64,000 nt of DNA. Origin: Pelomyxa schiedti. Lineage: Eukaryota; Evosea; Pelobiontida; Pelomyxidae. The DNA lies in contig JAHLWZ010000004.1 of NCBI GenBank assembly GCA_020536535.1, positions 124,001 to 188,000 of the forward strand, written 5' to 3'. Within the stretch, counting starts at the first letter, position 1. Each line of letters opens with the position of its first letter. The translations under genes and the position numbers were made by a program. Below, piece after piece: positions 1 to 11,740 of this stretch. The notes under the pieces were generated by a model. That model did not search any database, was not told the origin of the DNA, and saw nothing but the letters and a program-made list of their open reading frames with translations.

Positions 1-3000
1 TGGTATTAGATTGGGAATAAACTGTGACAGCACTGGTACCACGCTGTAAGCCATGGAGGATTTGCAGAATTTCAGTAAAGAACACCTGGAAATGTGAACC
101 TTGGTTGGAAAGTAGGGAGGAAAAAACCTCGGTGGCATCACGACTGAATTGAAGTGTGATTAAGAACCTTAAGTTCGCATGAGATAAAAAATAAGGGATA
201 TCAAATCTTGCCGGAATATTGAGGCTAAAGGAAGTCACAGTGGGACACAAAAAAGAGAGGATATACATGTCTTCTTGTAATTTATTGGAGGGTGGGTATT
301 ATAGAACCTCAGTGCTAATCTCAAAGCTTCCTGGCACACTACTGAGAGTAAGTGAACCAAGAAGAAGGGTTATCCTCACGTGTGAGATTTGTAGAAGGTC
401 CGTCATTACAAATACTTGCAATGTGCAGTATGATGTTTCCTGTCATCCCAGGAATTTTTTCAGCTGCTCTTAGAAGGCCCATAAGCACGGTGGGATCACT
501 TTTATTAAAGTAGGACCTTGCCTGTCACTCATGAGTGCAAGGCTTATTTTCAAGTCCAAAAAAGAACCTTGAATTCCATTAAATGCAACAGTGGAAAAGC
601 TTTCTGTATTTGAAGCGCTACAGAAATATTAATCATTGGTTCATTTTTCTTAGAGATCACCTGCTGGTGTAAGTGTTTGCATTTGATTGCACACATTCTT
701 GCATGTTTCTATCATGGAAAGAGTCTCCCGAAGTGGTTCTTCCTGAAAGTTGTTTGAACGAACGATTGATGGATATGTATCATCGCCTTACCAATGCTGA
801 GGAACTAGAGTGAAGCCGGTCAAGCTTTTCGAACATCGCTCCAATTGCCATCTTGGAATCCTTAAATAAAAAGAAAAAAACGCTGGAACGAATAACCAAA
901 AGAGATCTAATGTACTGATCAGTTTAACGAGGAAACAAGTTGAAGGTACTTGTGTTGCATGTCCAAGGACTGTATTGTAGTACCTAGCAGAGTACTGAAG
1001 GTCCTATTCCCAGTTAGGAAAATGCATTCCCCAAAAACTCACCATGCGCTCTTAAATAAAGCGAGAGCATGGTCAAACTCAGTACGAGAGATGGCACAAC
1101 ATCTGAGAACAGTATTCAGATGAAACGGGAAAAAGAGGGCACTGTACCCCATATTCCATGAAAAAGAATTGAACCTACACAAATCTTGTCAGTGTGCAGC
1201 TTAAGTTGCTCAACCATTGGATCTCTTCCACGGTAGAACCAAAGACCACCTGGGCTCCAAACTTTGAAATCCAGTCACATAGAGTCTTAGTTTATTGTTT
1301 GCAGAACTTCTTTGAGTACTGAAATCTTACCTTGATATGGTGTGAAATTTTCACCAGCTGGACAACTGGGATCAAATCCGCAGTAGTGTTCCTAAAGTTT
1401 GTAAGAGCCTACTACCTAGTGGAAAGGTATACAGGGCCGTTGCAGAACCAAAATCGTTTTTTGCGAGTATTTTAACGAGACTTCTGGTGAGAATGGCAGC
1501 ATGCCCTGGGACTGACGAATCCGGGTGATAGTTGCACATAAGAGACTCAAGTGCACCTGCCGCCACTTCAAGTTCTTCCATCTGAAAATAGGTGCCATTC
1601 AAAGAGGAGAAGGTGAAAGGGAATAAACTTCAAATGCAGTTTGAGCACACAGTTCTGATTGGTGTGAGAATACTGAGTACCAACAGAAAAACATACCGAC
1701 ACATCCCTGCCAAAGCTCGGATCCAGCAAAGTTCTCGCAGATTATCTTTAATTCTTCTTTGCCTGATATTATTTTAGGGAAGGCATTTTCAACAGTATGA
1801 CTGCACATCGCAACAGGTCCCTCAAATGGAGCTGTGCAGCAAATAAAACGTAGTGCGCGGAAATTTGTGACGAATCGTGTTTTAGAGACTCTTGTACCAC
1901 TCTGACTGCTTCAGTGTAATTTTTCAGCTGTAAATTGCACTGCCCTTGAACTCTAGGAACTCGTATTTTACATTGGAAAGCCGCCAAGAAAATACCTCAG
2001 ACAGCGGGCAAGAGAAGTCTTGTTATCGTCACTGTAGGACCACAACTTTGCGGCCCAGCTCAACCACTCAATACTACAAAGAAACCATGAAAGGAGATCC
2101 AATGTTCTCTGTACCAAACCACAGATGATAGTCCTTATCCTAACGGGAAGTTAAAATTCAAAATAAAGTAATGATCCGGCCCACTTGGAAATAAGATGCC
2201 CCAATATCCCAAGAGAGATGAGCCTATGTTTAAATTGGTAAATGGCAGAAATAGTAGTCTTACCATATGTATAAAAACGTTTGGTTCTAGTTGCTGTGCG
2301 AAGTTTCCTGCGAAAAGCTCAGAGGGATATGAAACGTGCCCAAACCGTACCAGCTAGAACTTCTTGAAACAATGCTTTAGTTGTAGAGTAGTCACGAACT
2401 GGAGGCATTACAAGAACCTACATAAAATCACAATAAATAATTGTGAAGCTGGTTTACCTCCAAGTAAGATATTAGAAGGGCTGAGAACGCACTGGGGCAA
2501 CACTTTGAGGGGTCCCTTTGATACTGCTGACAAATAGATGCATATATCTTTACTGCAATTTCATGCCTTTTTTTTATTTTTTTGCCAGTTGGTTGTTGTG
2601 TTGTTTGTCATTGTTTCTGTACCTGTTGTGCTTGGAAAAGAGAGAACAAAGGGCAATTACACTAGCACCTGGGTCAAAAAAACTTAAAGAGAAGAAATCT
2701 CTCACAGGTCAGGGGTACAGGAAGATTGTTGGGTGAAAGTTATAGCTTCTTTCTCGGCGAACTCAGAGTTGTGCAATGACAAGTAACACCGAATCAACGT
2801 CAATCGCCCAATGGGTGTATCTACTATCTAGTAATTTTAGATGCTTTCTCAAAGGTATCCACTAACCGAGTTGCTTGCAAGAATACTATTCAGAGCTTTT
2901 TCAAAGTTTTCACTTTCCAAATAAGCCTCTGCCAGAAGTCGTAGAGTTCGTGCTTGCCTGATATTTTTTCTATGAGACTATAATGGTAAGAATGCACACC

Positions 3001-4180
3001 TCTCCACATTTTTCGGTGCTGTGGATTCATTTACTACAAGGAGTGAGTAGTCTAATTGTCTGCTGTTGATTTGATACCTTCCAGAGATTCCTATACGGAA
3101 AACATTAATACTATATTTAATCTCGGTAAATCTTACTTGAAGCCAGCGTACTGCCTCTGGGAAATCTTTTTTTTCAGTATTGGACAATCCGAGATTGAAA
3201 CACATAGCGGCCAACTTGGACAAGGTCAGCAGCAATCAAAAGGAATGCAAATTACATATTCGGCTTCGGCAGGCAGGTCAGTCAATAGCTACAGGCTGTG
3301 TGAGTATAGGGGAGTCTATGAGCTATAATACTTCTTTTGCCCTCGTATACAAGTTGTAAGTAACTTCTTTTTGTTGCATACTCCAAGCCTATAAATAAAT
3401 ACTCATGAGTTAATTTCTCATCCAAGTTCGTACTGTTTCTGCTCGCCAGCAATATATCTGCACTGGGTTGTAAATAAGAAATACCTCTGATTACACTTAC
3501 GGAGAAGAGAATGGATTTTCGTGTTGTGAGTGCAGTCAGGGAGGGGCACTGGTGCAATTCCCGAAGTTTCTCCCATACCTCCATCTCAATAAGAGATGAA
3601 AATGAAAGAAGCTCAAATACCTCAAGAGCGGAAACAAAGCACCTTTGACTTAGGTCATAATTTTTGGCATCTGACGTTTCAGTTGGAAATGAAATAGGAA
3701 TAGTGGCGGCACACCAGCCCAACTTTTCCCAGTGAGTCCTAAGAATTTGAATTGTGTCACTAAGGTAGACTCAGAGGGTTTATCAATGGCAAGAATTGCA
3801 AATGACAAATAGTCACAAGCCAGATGGCGAACTAGAGGTTTTCAAAACAAATTTGCCGAATTCATCCTGTTGTACTCTTTGCAATAATCACGGCGTCAAT
3901 CTTCAAAGCTGCAACTTTCACAGCACAGTTCCACACAGAATATACCAACTTGCACACGCGATGTGCCTGTTCCTCACAAGAAAGGGCAGGAAACGACACC
4001 AGCGTTGCTCTGTGTCCAGTGAGAAACTGCGGCACGAATCAACCTCATAGAGCCAACAAACCTCAGAGCCTCCAGAAGGGTAGCTATTGTTGCAAAAGAG
4101 TCCGGTTGCAATGTGGCATTTTCAAGTTTTGTGACGAGATCTGAGCACTCCACAAACACGTCCCTCGTACCACCACTCAT
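1..4180 (-). CDS. TPR-repeat protein, SPO22/ZIP4-like (partial)
   Basis: A many-exon minus-strand gene starting at the ATG at 4180-4178 (MSGGTRDVFVECSDL) and continuing to the window edge, where no stop was found. Exons with GT-AG borders encode helical repeats: around 3230-3150 a segment with LAAMCFNLGLSNTEKKDFPEA, around 1960-1800 a segment with QGCNLQ-like TPR spacing followed by AHYVLFAAQLHLRD, and around 1120-1040 a segment with ISRTEFDHALALFKSA. The A-W/Y spacing and the mix of repeats resemble the SPO22/ZIP4/TEX11 family of meiotic crossover proteins, which are long TPR arrays. The family call is inferred from pattern only; a generic TPR protein is the alternative. It lies head-to-tail with the Integrator gene upstream. 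Confidence 0.4.
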
Positions 4181-4542
4181 GATAACAAAACAAAAACCAA
4201 GAAAAAAAAAAGGTTTTCTTGGGCTTGGGCAATTACACCACACTGACATGACACCAGGGAAGTGGTGTCAAAAGGCAAAATTCCGACTGTGGCACTGACA
4301 TAGTATCAACAAAAGGCATTGAAAAGGGTTTGCAGAAAATTGGACTGGAGGTGATTGATGGTCTCTTCACGTTGGTTGTTGTCGTTGATGTCGGGGTGTC
4401 CTACAACCTTCATCTATATTCGTTCAGCAGTTGAACAAAAAAAATGGGGGAAAAAAAGAAATACCAGGATTGCAAGTTTGGTGTCATCCCTGTGAGTATG
4501 AGAGTACATGTCTAGTGTGGAGTGAGATACTTTATTCACAAC
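4181..4542. other. Intergenic gap between two minus-strand genes
   Basis: This gap holds the 3' end of the INTS8 gene and the promoter of the TPR gene. I see no open frame with exon-like borders and no RNA gene. It contains A-rich runs near 4201 and 4436 and the INTS8 poly(A) signal at 4531-4536. Confidence 0.6.
4531..4536 (-). terminator. AATAAA poly(A) signal of the INTS8-like gene
   Basis: TTTATT on the plus strand reads AATAAA on the minus strand six bases after the TAA stop of the Integrator subunit gene. Position and sequence fit a canonical polyadenylation signal. Confidence 0.6.
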
Positions 4543-7500
4543 TTACGATAGTATACATATAAAACGCTCCAGGAGTGGGATTTCCCAAATGTATTGTAGG
4601 TAATCCCAGTTGTCTGACAGAGCCACAAGTGCTGGAGAGGTGCTTTGGAGGATGGACAGTGCCCTCTCTAAGTATTTTTGGTGGAATTGGCAAAGTATGA
4701 CGGCAGGAGTGTAGGCTAAAAATTGTTCCTTTGAGGAATGTAACAGTGGTTACTAATATACCTTTCAGGTTCACTAGGCATTCTATCAAGCTGGGTAGAA
4801 TGTAACTCATGGAACTATCAGCCTTATATTTTAGATCTTTTGTAGTAAAAAAAGCGGTCTCCATTGCTTCACTCAACATGTAAAATCTATTTATTGGTGA
4901 CTTGGAAGGTGAAAAAAACGATAATGACCTCACGGCATCGTGATATAAACAAGAAAAGTAATGGGCATCACCTAGGTGAATCAACAAGCTCGAGTCACAG
5001 GGCTTTCTATCTAGATTTTTGAGGCGTAAAGTAAGTTGCAGGAACATCAAATAAGTGCCCTCTTCACTGGTTTGTGCAAAGAAAGAACTGTGGAAAATAT
5101 AAGGTACGAAGGTAAAGGTTTTTCGCCAACGTTGAAAACTGTTTAACAATGCCCGAGCTGTAAATATTGTGAGTATCCACGGTTTCCAGAGTTGTTGTAG
5201 TGCGATTTTTCTGTTTTCTTTCAAGGGCACAGGCGCCGAATAGTGACACAAGGGACTGGAGGAGTTTCCTGTTATCAAGATGGGATAACAGCCCATGGGC
5301 ACAATCCCAGGGAGTTGAATTTTCAACTGCCTTTTCCATGGTAACGAAAAGAGTAAGAAGAGGAAGTACGCACTGTATATGTAACAGGTGAAATCCGATT
5401 TAGTACGTTGTAAACTATTCTCTCAAATGGTTTCGGTAGACGGGGTGCGCCCTCAAGGTGAATGGCAATTGCAGCAAGAGAAGTACCCACAGAAATGAGA
5501 GCCGTCTGCCGGGCACTTAGTGTTTCATCTATAGGGAAGTTACCGAAGGTAATAGAAGAAAAGCGGGGGTGACCTCTTCTCCTAAAAGGAAAAGAACACA
5601 AATTTTCCCATAGTTCAATATTTAAATAAAGTGCTAAGGTTAATTCCTAGCACTTAGTTAAGATATTCGAAAAAATTGGATGGGGGAGACCAGGCGGGGA
5701 ATTGAATTGTTCCCTCCACAACTCCAACCACTTTCAAAGCTGGATATTTTCCCAAATAATTCAGGGTTGTAGGTGGGATTCTTGACTGGATCTAGGTTGG
5801 AGTGTATCTCAGAAAGTGAAACACTGAATCCTCCCATATTGCTCATTTTACTGGATTGGAAGATTTTGATATTGTCATGTAAACCCTATAACACATGTAG
5901 GTTCTTCAGTGGAAAACTTGAGTACTTTTTGGTAGAAAAGCTTTATCCTGTACTCACTGTAATCGTGGTACTCCTTGTGCTCTGCCTGGGGAAGCTTGCC
6001 AAGCAACTTATCAGCGGCATCACAGGGATTGTTGTCTGTGAATATCTTGCGGCGTAAATTAAAACGTTCTAGCTCGGCCTCAAGCTCATCATCGTCATGA
6101 CTTGCCTCAAAATTTTTTTGTTCATTCCTTCTCATCACGCAACCCCTTTGTGGTATGGATATTCCTGCAAGAGTTTAGAAGTGTCTCCCCATGTTACTCT
6201 TGTTGGTTGAGAGGGAAAATGAATACTTACGTAAGTTTCGCAGTCTGCTCGCAGCTGTTGAAGGGAAGAGTAATGGAAACACCTGTTTAAGGTGTGAAGT
6301 TCCGAGTACTTTCTTCGCTGATGGAGCTCTTTGAGCACTTGGCTCACAAATCTGCAAAAGAGATGGCAACTCACTCAGTTGTGTTGTTCTAGTTTTGTCA
6401 GAAGGTGGGGGAATTGTCGACCACACCTGAAATTAAACGGCATGTTAAGTTTCTTGGCTTCTTCAACACGGCTGTTTAGTAAGAAATACTTAACGAGCTC
6501 ACACAAGGTACTTTGTATTAGTCTACAAACAGTGAATGAAAGTTTATTCCTTGATCTCGTTCTTTACGCAATTGACTTCAGGGTCTTAGGTTGGTTGGAG
6601 GTTTTAGCAATCCACTCGGAAACTTCAGCCACTGATCCAGAGGTCAACTTATCCCAGTGCCTTCCAAGATCCTGAATAGCATTTTGAATGTCCCTGGAGA
6701 TGTCAGCATTATTGCCCGATGTTTGTCCCGCAGCGGGGAATTACATAGTGAGCTTAGGGGTTCTTGGCTTTTGGGAGGTCTTTTCGAGCCACTCGTATAT
6801 TGATGCACTGTCTCGAGATGCTAAATCGATCCAGCAGTAGGGAAGTAAAAAAGCTCCAATGTTTTCAAAAGAATATGGCACAGGCACAGGTAGTCCTGCA
6901 GTAGCACCTAGATTTGGTGGCAACTCTGGACCACGAATGTGTGTTCTCAAAATCCATCGATGTGGATTCACCTCATGCTCCCTTAAGGTAAAAAGAGATA
7001 AGGACAGCAAAGTGGAGGGAAGGGGAAACCAAACATTGACTCAGGGTATGTGCGGTGCAACAAGTCCAATAACAAGTGTTGGTGTGATTTGGGAAGGATT
7101 TCGTTTTCAATTGTCACCAAGTCCAGCTCCATTTCGTGGGCTACCTTGTAATGCAGAATATAAGAAACTCAATTCTGAGCACGAGTAGACTCCAAAGGAG
7201 CTCTTGCCTTGGCAGCATAAGATCTCAGTATTGCGGAACGCGACGGCTGTGAGCCTGAAGTAGCCGCCACTGTGGGTGCATTATCGAGGAAAATCTTAAT
7301 CAGGTCTGTCGCAGAGGGATTTCGTGCTGTCCCATTTTTCAATCCATTTATCTGTGGGGTTTTTTTTTTTTTTGTTGTTGTTGTTTGTTTGTTTGTGGGT
7401 TTGTTTAATGCAGCGGTTCTATCCAAGCGAATCTCACATGATAGTCCAACTTGGCCGGCTCCAGCAAGAAATCGTACCACGACGTGGCCCGTGACTGGGG

Positions 7501-7611
7501 GACAGACTCGCAAACTACAGCAATTGTGGGACTGGGGGCAGTCGAGATCGGTGAGACAGGGATTGTTTCCGGAGCATCGTCGAGATCCAGGTCCTCCTTG
7601 TCGCACTGCAT
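4543..7611 (-). CDS. INTS8: Integrator complex subunit 8 (INTS8)
   Basis: INTS8 is a helical-repeat subunit of the Integrator complex, which processes snRNA 3' ends and attenuates transcription by RNA polymerase II. The N-terminal exon (from 7611) contains SWYDFLLEPAKLDYHVRF, matching the WFEFLLEESLLEKHLR segment of animal INTS8, and is followed by a segment like its LIxxFL helix (DLIKIFLDNAP). Near the C-terminus, SSLLIHLGDAHYFSCLYHDA matches the TPR-like repeat before the INTS8 tail, and after an intron near 4760 the frame reads AVILCQF and then DYLQYIWEIPLLE, matching the C-terminal VAILCQF and DYIWDVTILEYL. Stop TAA is at 4545-4543. The exact start is uncertain: a spliced 5' leader with an in-frame ATG up to 7817 is possible. 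The gene is divergent from the CCNDBP1-like gene. Confidence 0.75.
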
Positions 7612-7838
7612 TTCTCGTGTGCACCAACGAAACTTTTTTGTTTAATTTCCTTGTAGATCGGACAAATCGAAGCCAAGAAGAAAGGAACTGGGAAAAGGGT
7701 ACTGGGGAAGCGGTTCTGCCGTGACATCTTTCCCCGGAGCTGAGGATCCAATGTCCACTGGCCAGTTCTGCCATAACTTTTCGTTCCACTTCGCGTTTCG
7801 TTTTTTGATAGATCCATCAGTATTTATTTAATTACCCA

Positions 7839-9399
7839 ATGTCGGCGTCGGGGGTGCGGAGCCTGGGACAGTTGAAGGGGATCTTAAGGGATGAGATTGG
7901 AAGAGTAGACGCCATTGCGCGTACAGAGGGGACAGTTTCTGTCGTTATACCACCTCCCCTTACTACATCTACATCGGCGAGCGCTGCTGTTGCATCTGGT
8001 ACCACGCCTACGTCGTCTACTTCTTCGTCTGCGTCTGCATCTGCACCTACATCTACATCTGCGTCTACGTCCACGGCCACATCCACTTCTACAACTTCTT
8101 CCACCTCTGCTACTTCTTCGTCTGTCACGACCAACATTCCTCCAGTGGCAGGTTTGTTGTTACTTTATGTAGCGATTCCTGACCAATAACTATTTTTCCC
8201 AGAGGAGCTTAAGGTTGCTGCCAAACAGCTTCGTGATTCCTCCACCCAATGTGAGTGGGAACGCACTTTTTTAACGTTTGTCTTTGGACTTATAGTGCTA
8301 CACAGTTGTTATGGCTGTCAAAGGACCAGCCCTCATGATGGGAGGCGGTGTACCAGTTATCGACGCTGATGCCATAGCGGCAATCAAACAGTTCGCTGAG
8401 TGCTGTAATGTATTATGCAGAGCTTTTGAGGCGAGCTACTGCTTACTGTGCACTCCAGTCGCCAACACACTTCGTAATCTTGTAAAGAAAACGCTTGTAT
8501 CTGCTGTGCAAGTACTTTTCCTTTGTCACCTTCCTTCTATTGTACTCATTTCTGACAGCTGACGACTGAAATTGAAGGAGCTGGCTCGAAGTCAATATCG
8601 ACGCACATGGGTATGAGAAACAACAATTAAGCGGTTTTTAAGACGAATAAATAGGGACCCTGTGGAATTGTTGCTCTGCCATCGCAGAATTTCAGTTCAA
8701 CAACACCGAAGCAGTTTCCATTGAAATAGAAAAGTGGATTCCTTCAATCAAGGATGCTATTGAGGAGTTGAACGCTGCGCTTGCCGATCCAGATGAGGAC
8801 TTTGCTGATTTGCAACAGCAACTTGCCGATTTGCATGTGACGGTGCCAGAGGATGCGGAGGAGGATGACGAAGATAGCGAAGAGGAAGATGAAGCTACAG
8901 GAGGCTTCTCCACTGAAGAAGCTGAGGTTGGTATGCTCATTCTAAGAATTGTGGTGGTACTTACGTTGAACAGCTTGTACCCCACGTTGTAGCATTAGTG
9001 AAAATGGCAGTTGTCCTGATTAGAAACCTCGCTACTGTGACGCGAAAATCAACATCCAGCGCACATAATTGGATGGAACAGTGCATTCAGAGTGCATCAG
9101 GTTCCCTCTTCAATACAATTACAGCCAATACACCATTCTCACATACATTTTCACCTTGAACAGAGGCCGCAAAGCAAGTGGATGAGCTATGTCTAGCCAC
9201 ATATCCACCCCAGAGAAAGGACCCACTTTCTCTGCACACCAAACATCTTTTTGATGCGGAAGTGTCATTGCTCTCTCTGGCAATGCACCCAGATGTGACA
9301 GTCACCGAAACTGAACAACAACTGTTCAGTATGTACCGGGTAAAACTAGACACACTGTATGCCACAATCCAAGGCCAACTCCTTTCCCGGCGCAGATGA
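7839..9399 (+). CDS. CCNDBP1: Cyclin-D1-binding protein 1-like (GCIP family)
   Basis: The protein has about 95 N-terminal residues, mostly a Ser/Thr/Ala-rich low-complexity stretch, then helical exons joined by short introns. An intron falls after 8151 (acceptor near 8201) and another ends just before 8305. The helical part includes QFAECCNVLCRAFEASYCL, then LRNLVKKTLVSAV, matching the VHAAIKAFIAVYYLL and LRKLVRGATLDIV segments of animal CCNDBP1. An acidic stretch of Glu/Asp follows around 8845-8910, and the last exon holds VDELCLATYPPQ, matching VDDLALSIYPP. In animals this protein binds cyclin D1 and Grap2 and acts as a helix-loop-helix regulator. The stop TGA is at 9397-9399. Family assignment is good; cellular role in this organism is unknown. 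Confidence 0.65.
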
Positions 9400-9403
9400 C
9401 AGC

Positions 9404-9409
9404 AATAAA
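9404..9409 (+). terminator. AATAAA poly(A) signal of the CCNDBP1-like gene
   Basis: AATAAA begins only five bases after the TGA stop at 9397-9399, implying a very short 3' UTR. Confidence 0.55.
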
Positions 9410-9450
9410 CAAACAAAACCAACCCACCTCCTTTCTAGAAACCTTCTTGT

Positions 9451-9480
9451 GTAGGTGTATCCTAATCAGGATACACCTAC
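9451..9480. repeat. Perfect 13-bp inverted repeat with 4-nt loop
   Basis: GTAGGTGTATCCT (9451-9463), spacer AATC, then its exact reverse complement (9468-9480). It sits in the roughly 190-bp gap between the CCNDBP1-like stop and the IFT52 start. It could be a dyad binding site, a hairpin in either transcript, or a trace of a mobile element. Confidence 0.9.
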
Positions 9481-9592
9481 TGAAAGACACTTTCTCAGCC
9501 CAAGAGGCAAACAACCACTTGATCTTTGCGTTTCACAGCACTTTTCCACGCAGACCTGTATTCCAGGAAAAGTGACCATCAAAAACCCAAAC

Positions 9593-11682
9593 ATGCAAAT
9601 GGACTCGCGAGGAAACCGAACACGTTCCGGGCGTTCAGATGCCTCGACTACCTCGAACCCCACCACAACCACGACGACGACCACCACCTCGGCCCATAAT
9701 GCAGACCGGAGGCAACGACACCAGCAGCAACCGCCAAGCAACAACAACCAAGGGCCAGCAGCGAACAGCGGGCCTATGACGGTATTGTTCGACACGTACA
9801 AAAAGGAGTCGAAGCACCCATTATCGACAGCCGGTGGTTTCGACCGTTTCGCGTCGAAACTGAGAGCGTCCGGGAAATACAAGCCGCTGACGTAAGTACC
9901 CGCCACATACCCAAACACGGCACTGCACCATTATGGGATAGGCCTGTCCCATAATGCGTCCTAATAACTCCGTGTAGGAACAAAGAGCCTTTCACTCTCG
10001 CGAAGTTGCAACCACATGCAATCGTGGTACTAGGGTGCCCGAGGGAGCCATTCACGGAACATGATGTGTGCTGATCCTGAACTGCTTGAATTTAACAGTC
10101 AAATTAAGTCCTCCCTAAGATTCACGTTTTGAATGAATATCTTGATGGTGGTGGAAGTATCTTGCTGTGCCTGTCAGAAAGTGGCAAGTGCAGTGCAAAC
10201 ATTAATAATTGGATACAAGAATATGGCATCAAAGCAAAGCCTGATGCTGTAGTGAGAACTTCATTTCTCAAGTATCACCACCCAAAGGTCTGTTTCCACT
10301 GTTTTGCCATCCAGTAACTTCTTTCTTAAAAAACAAAAAAAATTCCTTCTGTAAAGGAAGTTCTTATTAGCACTGGTGGTGTTATCAACCGTGAAATAAA
10401 CATAATTGCTGGAAAACGACCAAATGCAGCAGTCACCCTGGTGGCTTTGCAATCACTTTCAAAACCCCGAGACACTTCAATGCCAGTCGACTCTGCCTCT
10501 GCAGGACCAAAACCAAAATCACTTCTGCCATTTTACGCCAAACACTCCGAAATGTATGTCTGGTATTGAATACGGCCTTGGATCAACTCATAAATAGATT
10601 ATCAGATACACTCACCTTCGTTTATCCTTATGGATGCACTTTGGAGGTGGAACGCCCCTCGGTGCCCGTACTCTCTACCAGTGCTGTGGCATACCCTGCT
10701 GAGAAGCCTATAGCCACATTCTACACTACTCCTGTGCGAGAGGCATGCTGCCAACTTCTTTTTTCCTCCAAAAAGAATTTGAATAATAAGAATTCAATAA
10801 TTTCATTAGGGGTTCCAAAGAGAAGGGCATCTTGTTGTTATTGGTTCTGCACACATCTTTGACAGACAGTGGCTGGACCGAGAAGAAAACGAAAAATTGT
10901 TGGTATGCCGTCACATGCTCTCGATTTCTATAACATCCAATTAATTTAGGATGTATTTCTTAAATGGTTGACTCCTGGACAACATTTCCCCCTCAACTCA
11001 ATTGATGCTAACGTGCGGTTAACCTCAACTGTTACTCACGTTCCCGACATAGAATCACTTGCTGAAAAACTACGTCCGTGCTTGCAGGTATTTTCTCTAC
11101 AAACTGCTTTCAGTTTTTCTTACTGAGGGAAGGATATCGAGGAGGCCCCAAAAAACTTGCACTCCCTTTTCGATGACTCGTTGTTCTCCTTTAACACTTC
11201 ACTCATTCCCGAGGCGGTCGCTCTTTATGAGGTATGGCTTTGCCTTCCCTAGAATTGTATTTACTGGAATTAGAAACTCGGAGTTGCACACCAGCCCCTC
11301 TCTTTGATTGTACCCCGCTTCGAAGCCCCTTTACCACCACTTCAACCGGCTGTATTTCCACCGATTGTGTGCGAACCAGAACCCCCTCTCCTGGAGTTAT
11401 ATGACTTAGACACTCAATTTGCCAGTGAGAAAGTGCGGCTAGCGCATCAGACAAATTCATGTACTACTCTTTTCTACCTATTCCCACGGATTCGAGACAT
11501 GACAATACATAACAGGCACAGAGGAGCACCTCGAGTACTACATACAAACATGTGGGGAGATACTTGGGGTATCCCAGTTTTTGCCTGATGAACACAAGTC
11601 TTCTCCTAAACACATACTGGCCTATGTATTCAAAAACGTAGTCAACTGGAAGAAAATCAATTTCACTTCTGGATGTACATAA
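9593..11682 (+). CDS. IFT52: Intraflagellar transport protein 52
   Basis: IFT52 is a core IFT-B1 subunit needed to build cilia and flagella. The N-terminal 50 residues are Asn/Thr/Gln-rich. Then comes the family start TVLFDTYKKESKHPLS, followed over several short exons by VLNEYLDGGGSILLCLSESG, the INxIAGKRPN segment, the FVYPYGCTLEV segment with TPVGHLVVIGSAHIF-like spacing, and the C-terminal EVALYEELGV-like helix. The last exon reads LEYYIQTCGEILGVSQFLP and HILAYVF, matching the animal FYVRKCGDILGV and HILEHVF. Stop TAA is at 11680-11682. ATG at 9593 was chosen as the first in the clean leader; 9602 is in frame three codons later. It converges on the K+ channel gene with about 58 bp between stops. 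Confidence 0.85.
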
Positions 11683-11740
11683 AAACAAACCCAAGAAAAA
11701 AAGCGTTGTTTTATTTTTGAATTGCCTTCCTTTACTGTCA

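Noticed and set aside
7272-7724. 150-codon plus-strand open frame over the INTS8 5' region
   Set aside because: It has a poly-Phe/Val run from a T/G-rich intron and is opposite the conserved INTS8 N-terminal exon.
9451-9480. Classic RFX X-box at the hairpin
   Set aside because: The half-sites are separated by six bases, wider than the 0-3 of known X-boxes, so only the hairpin is reported.
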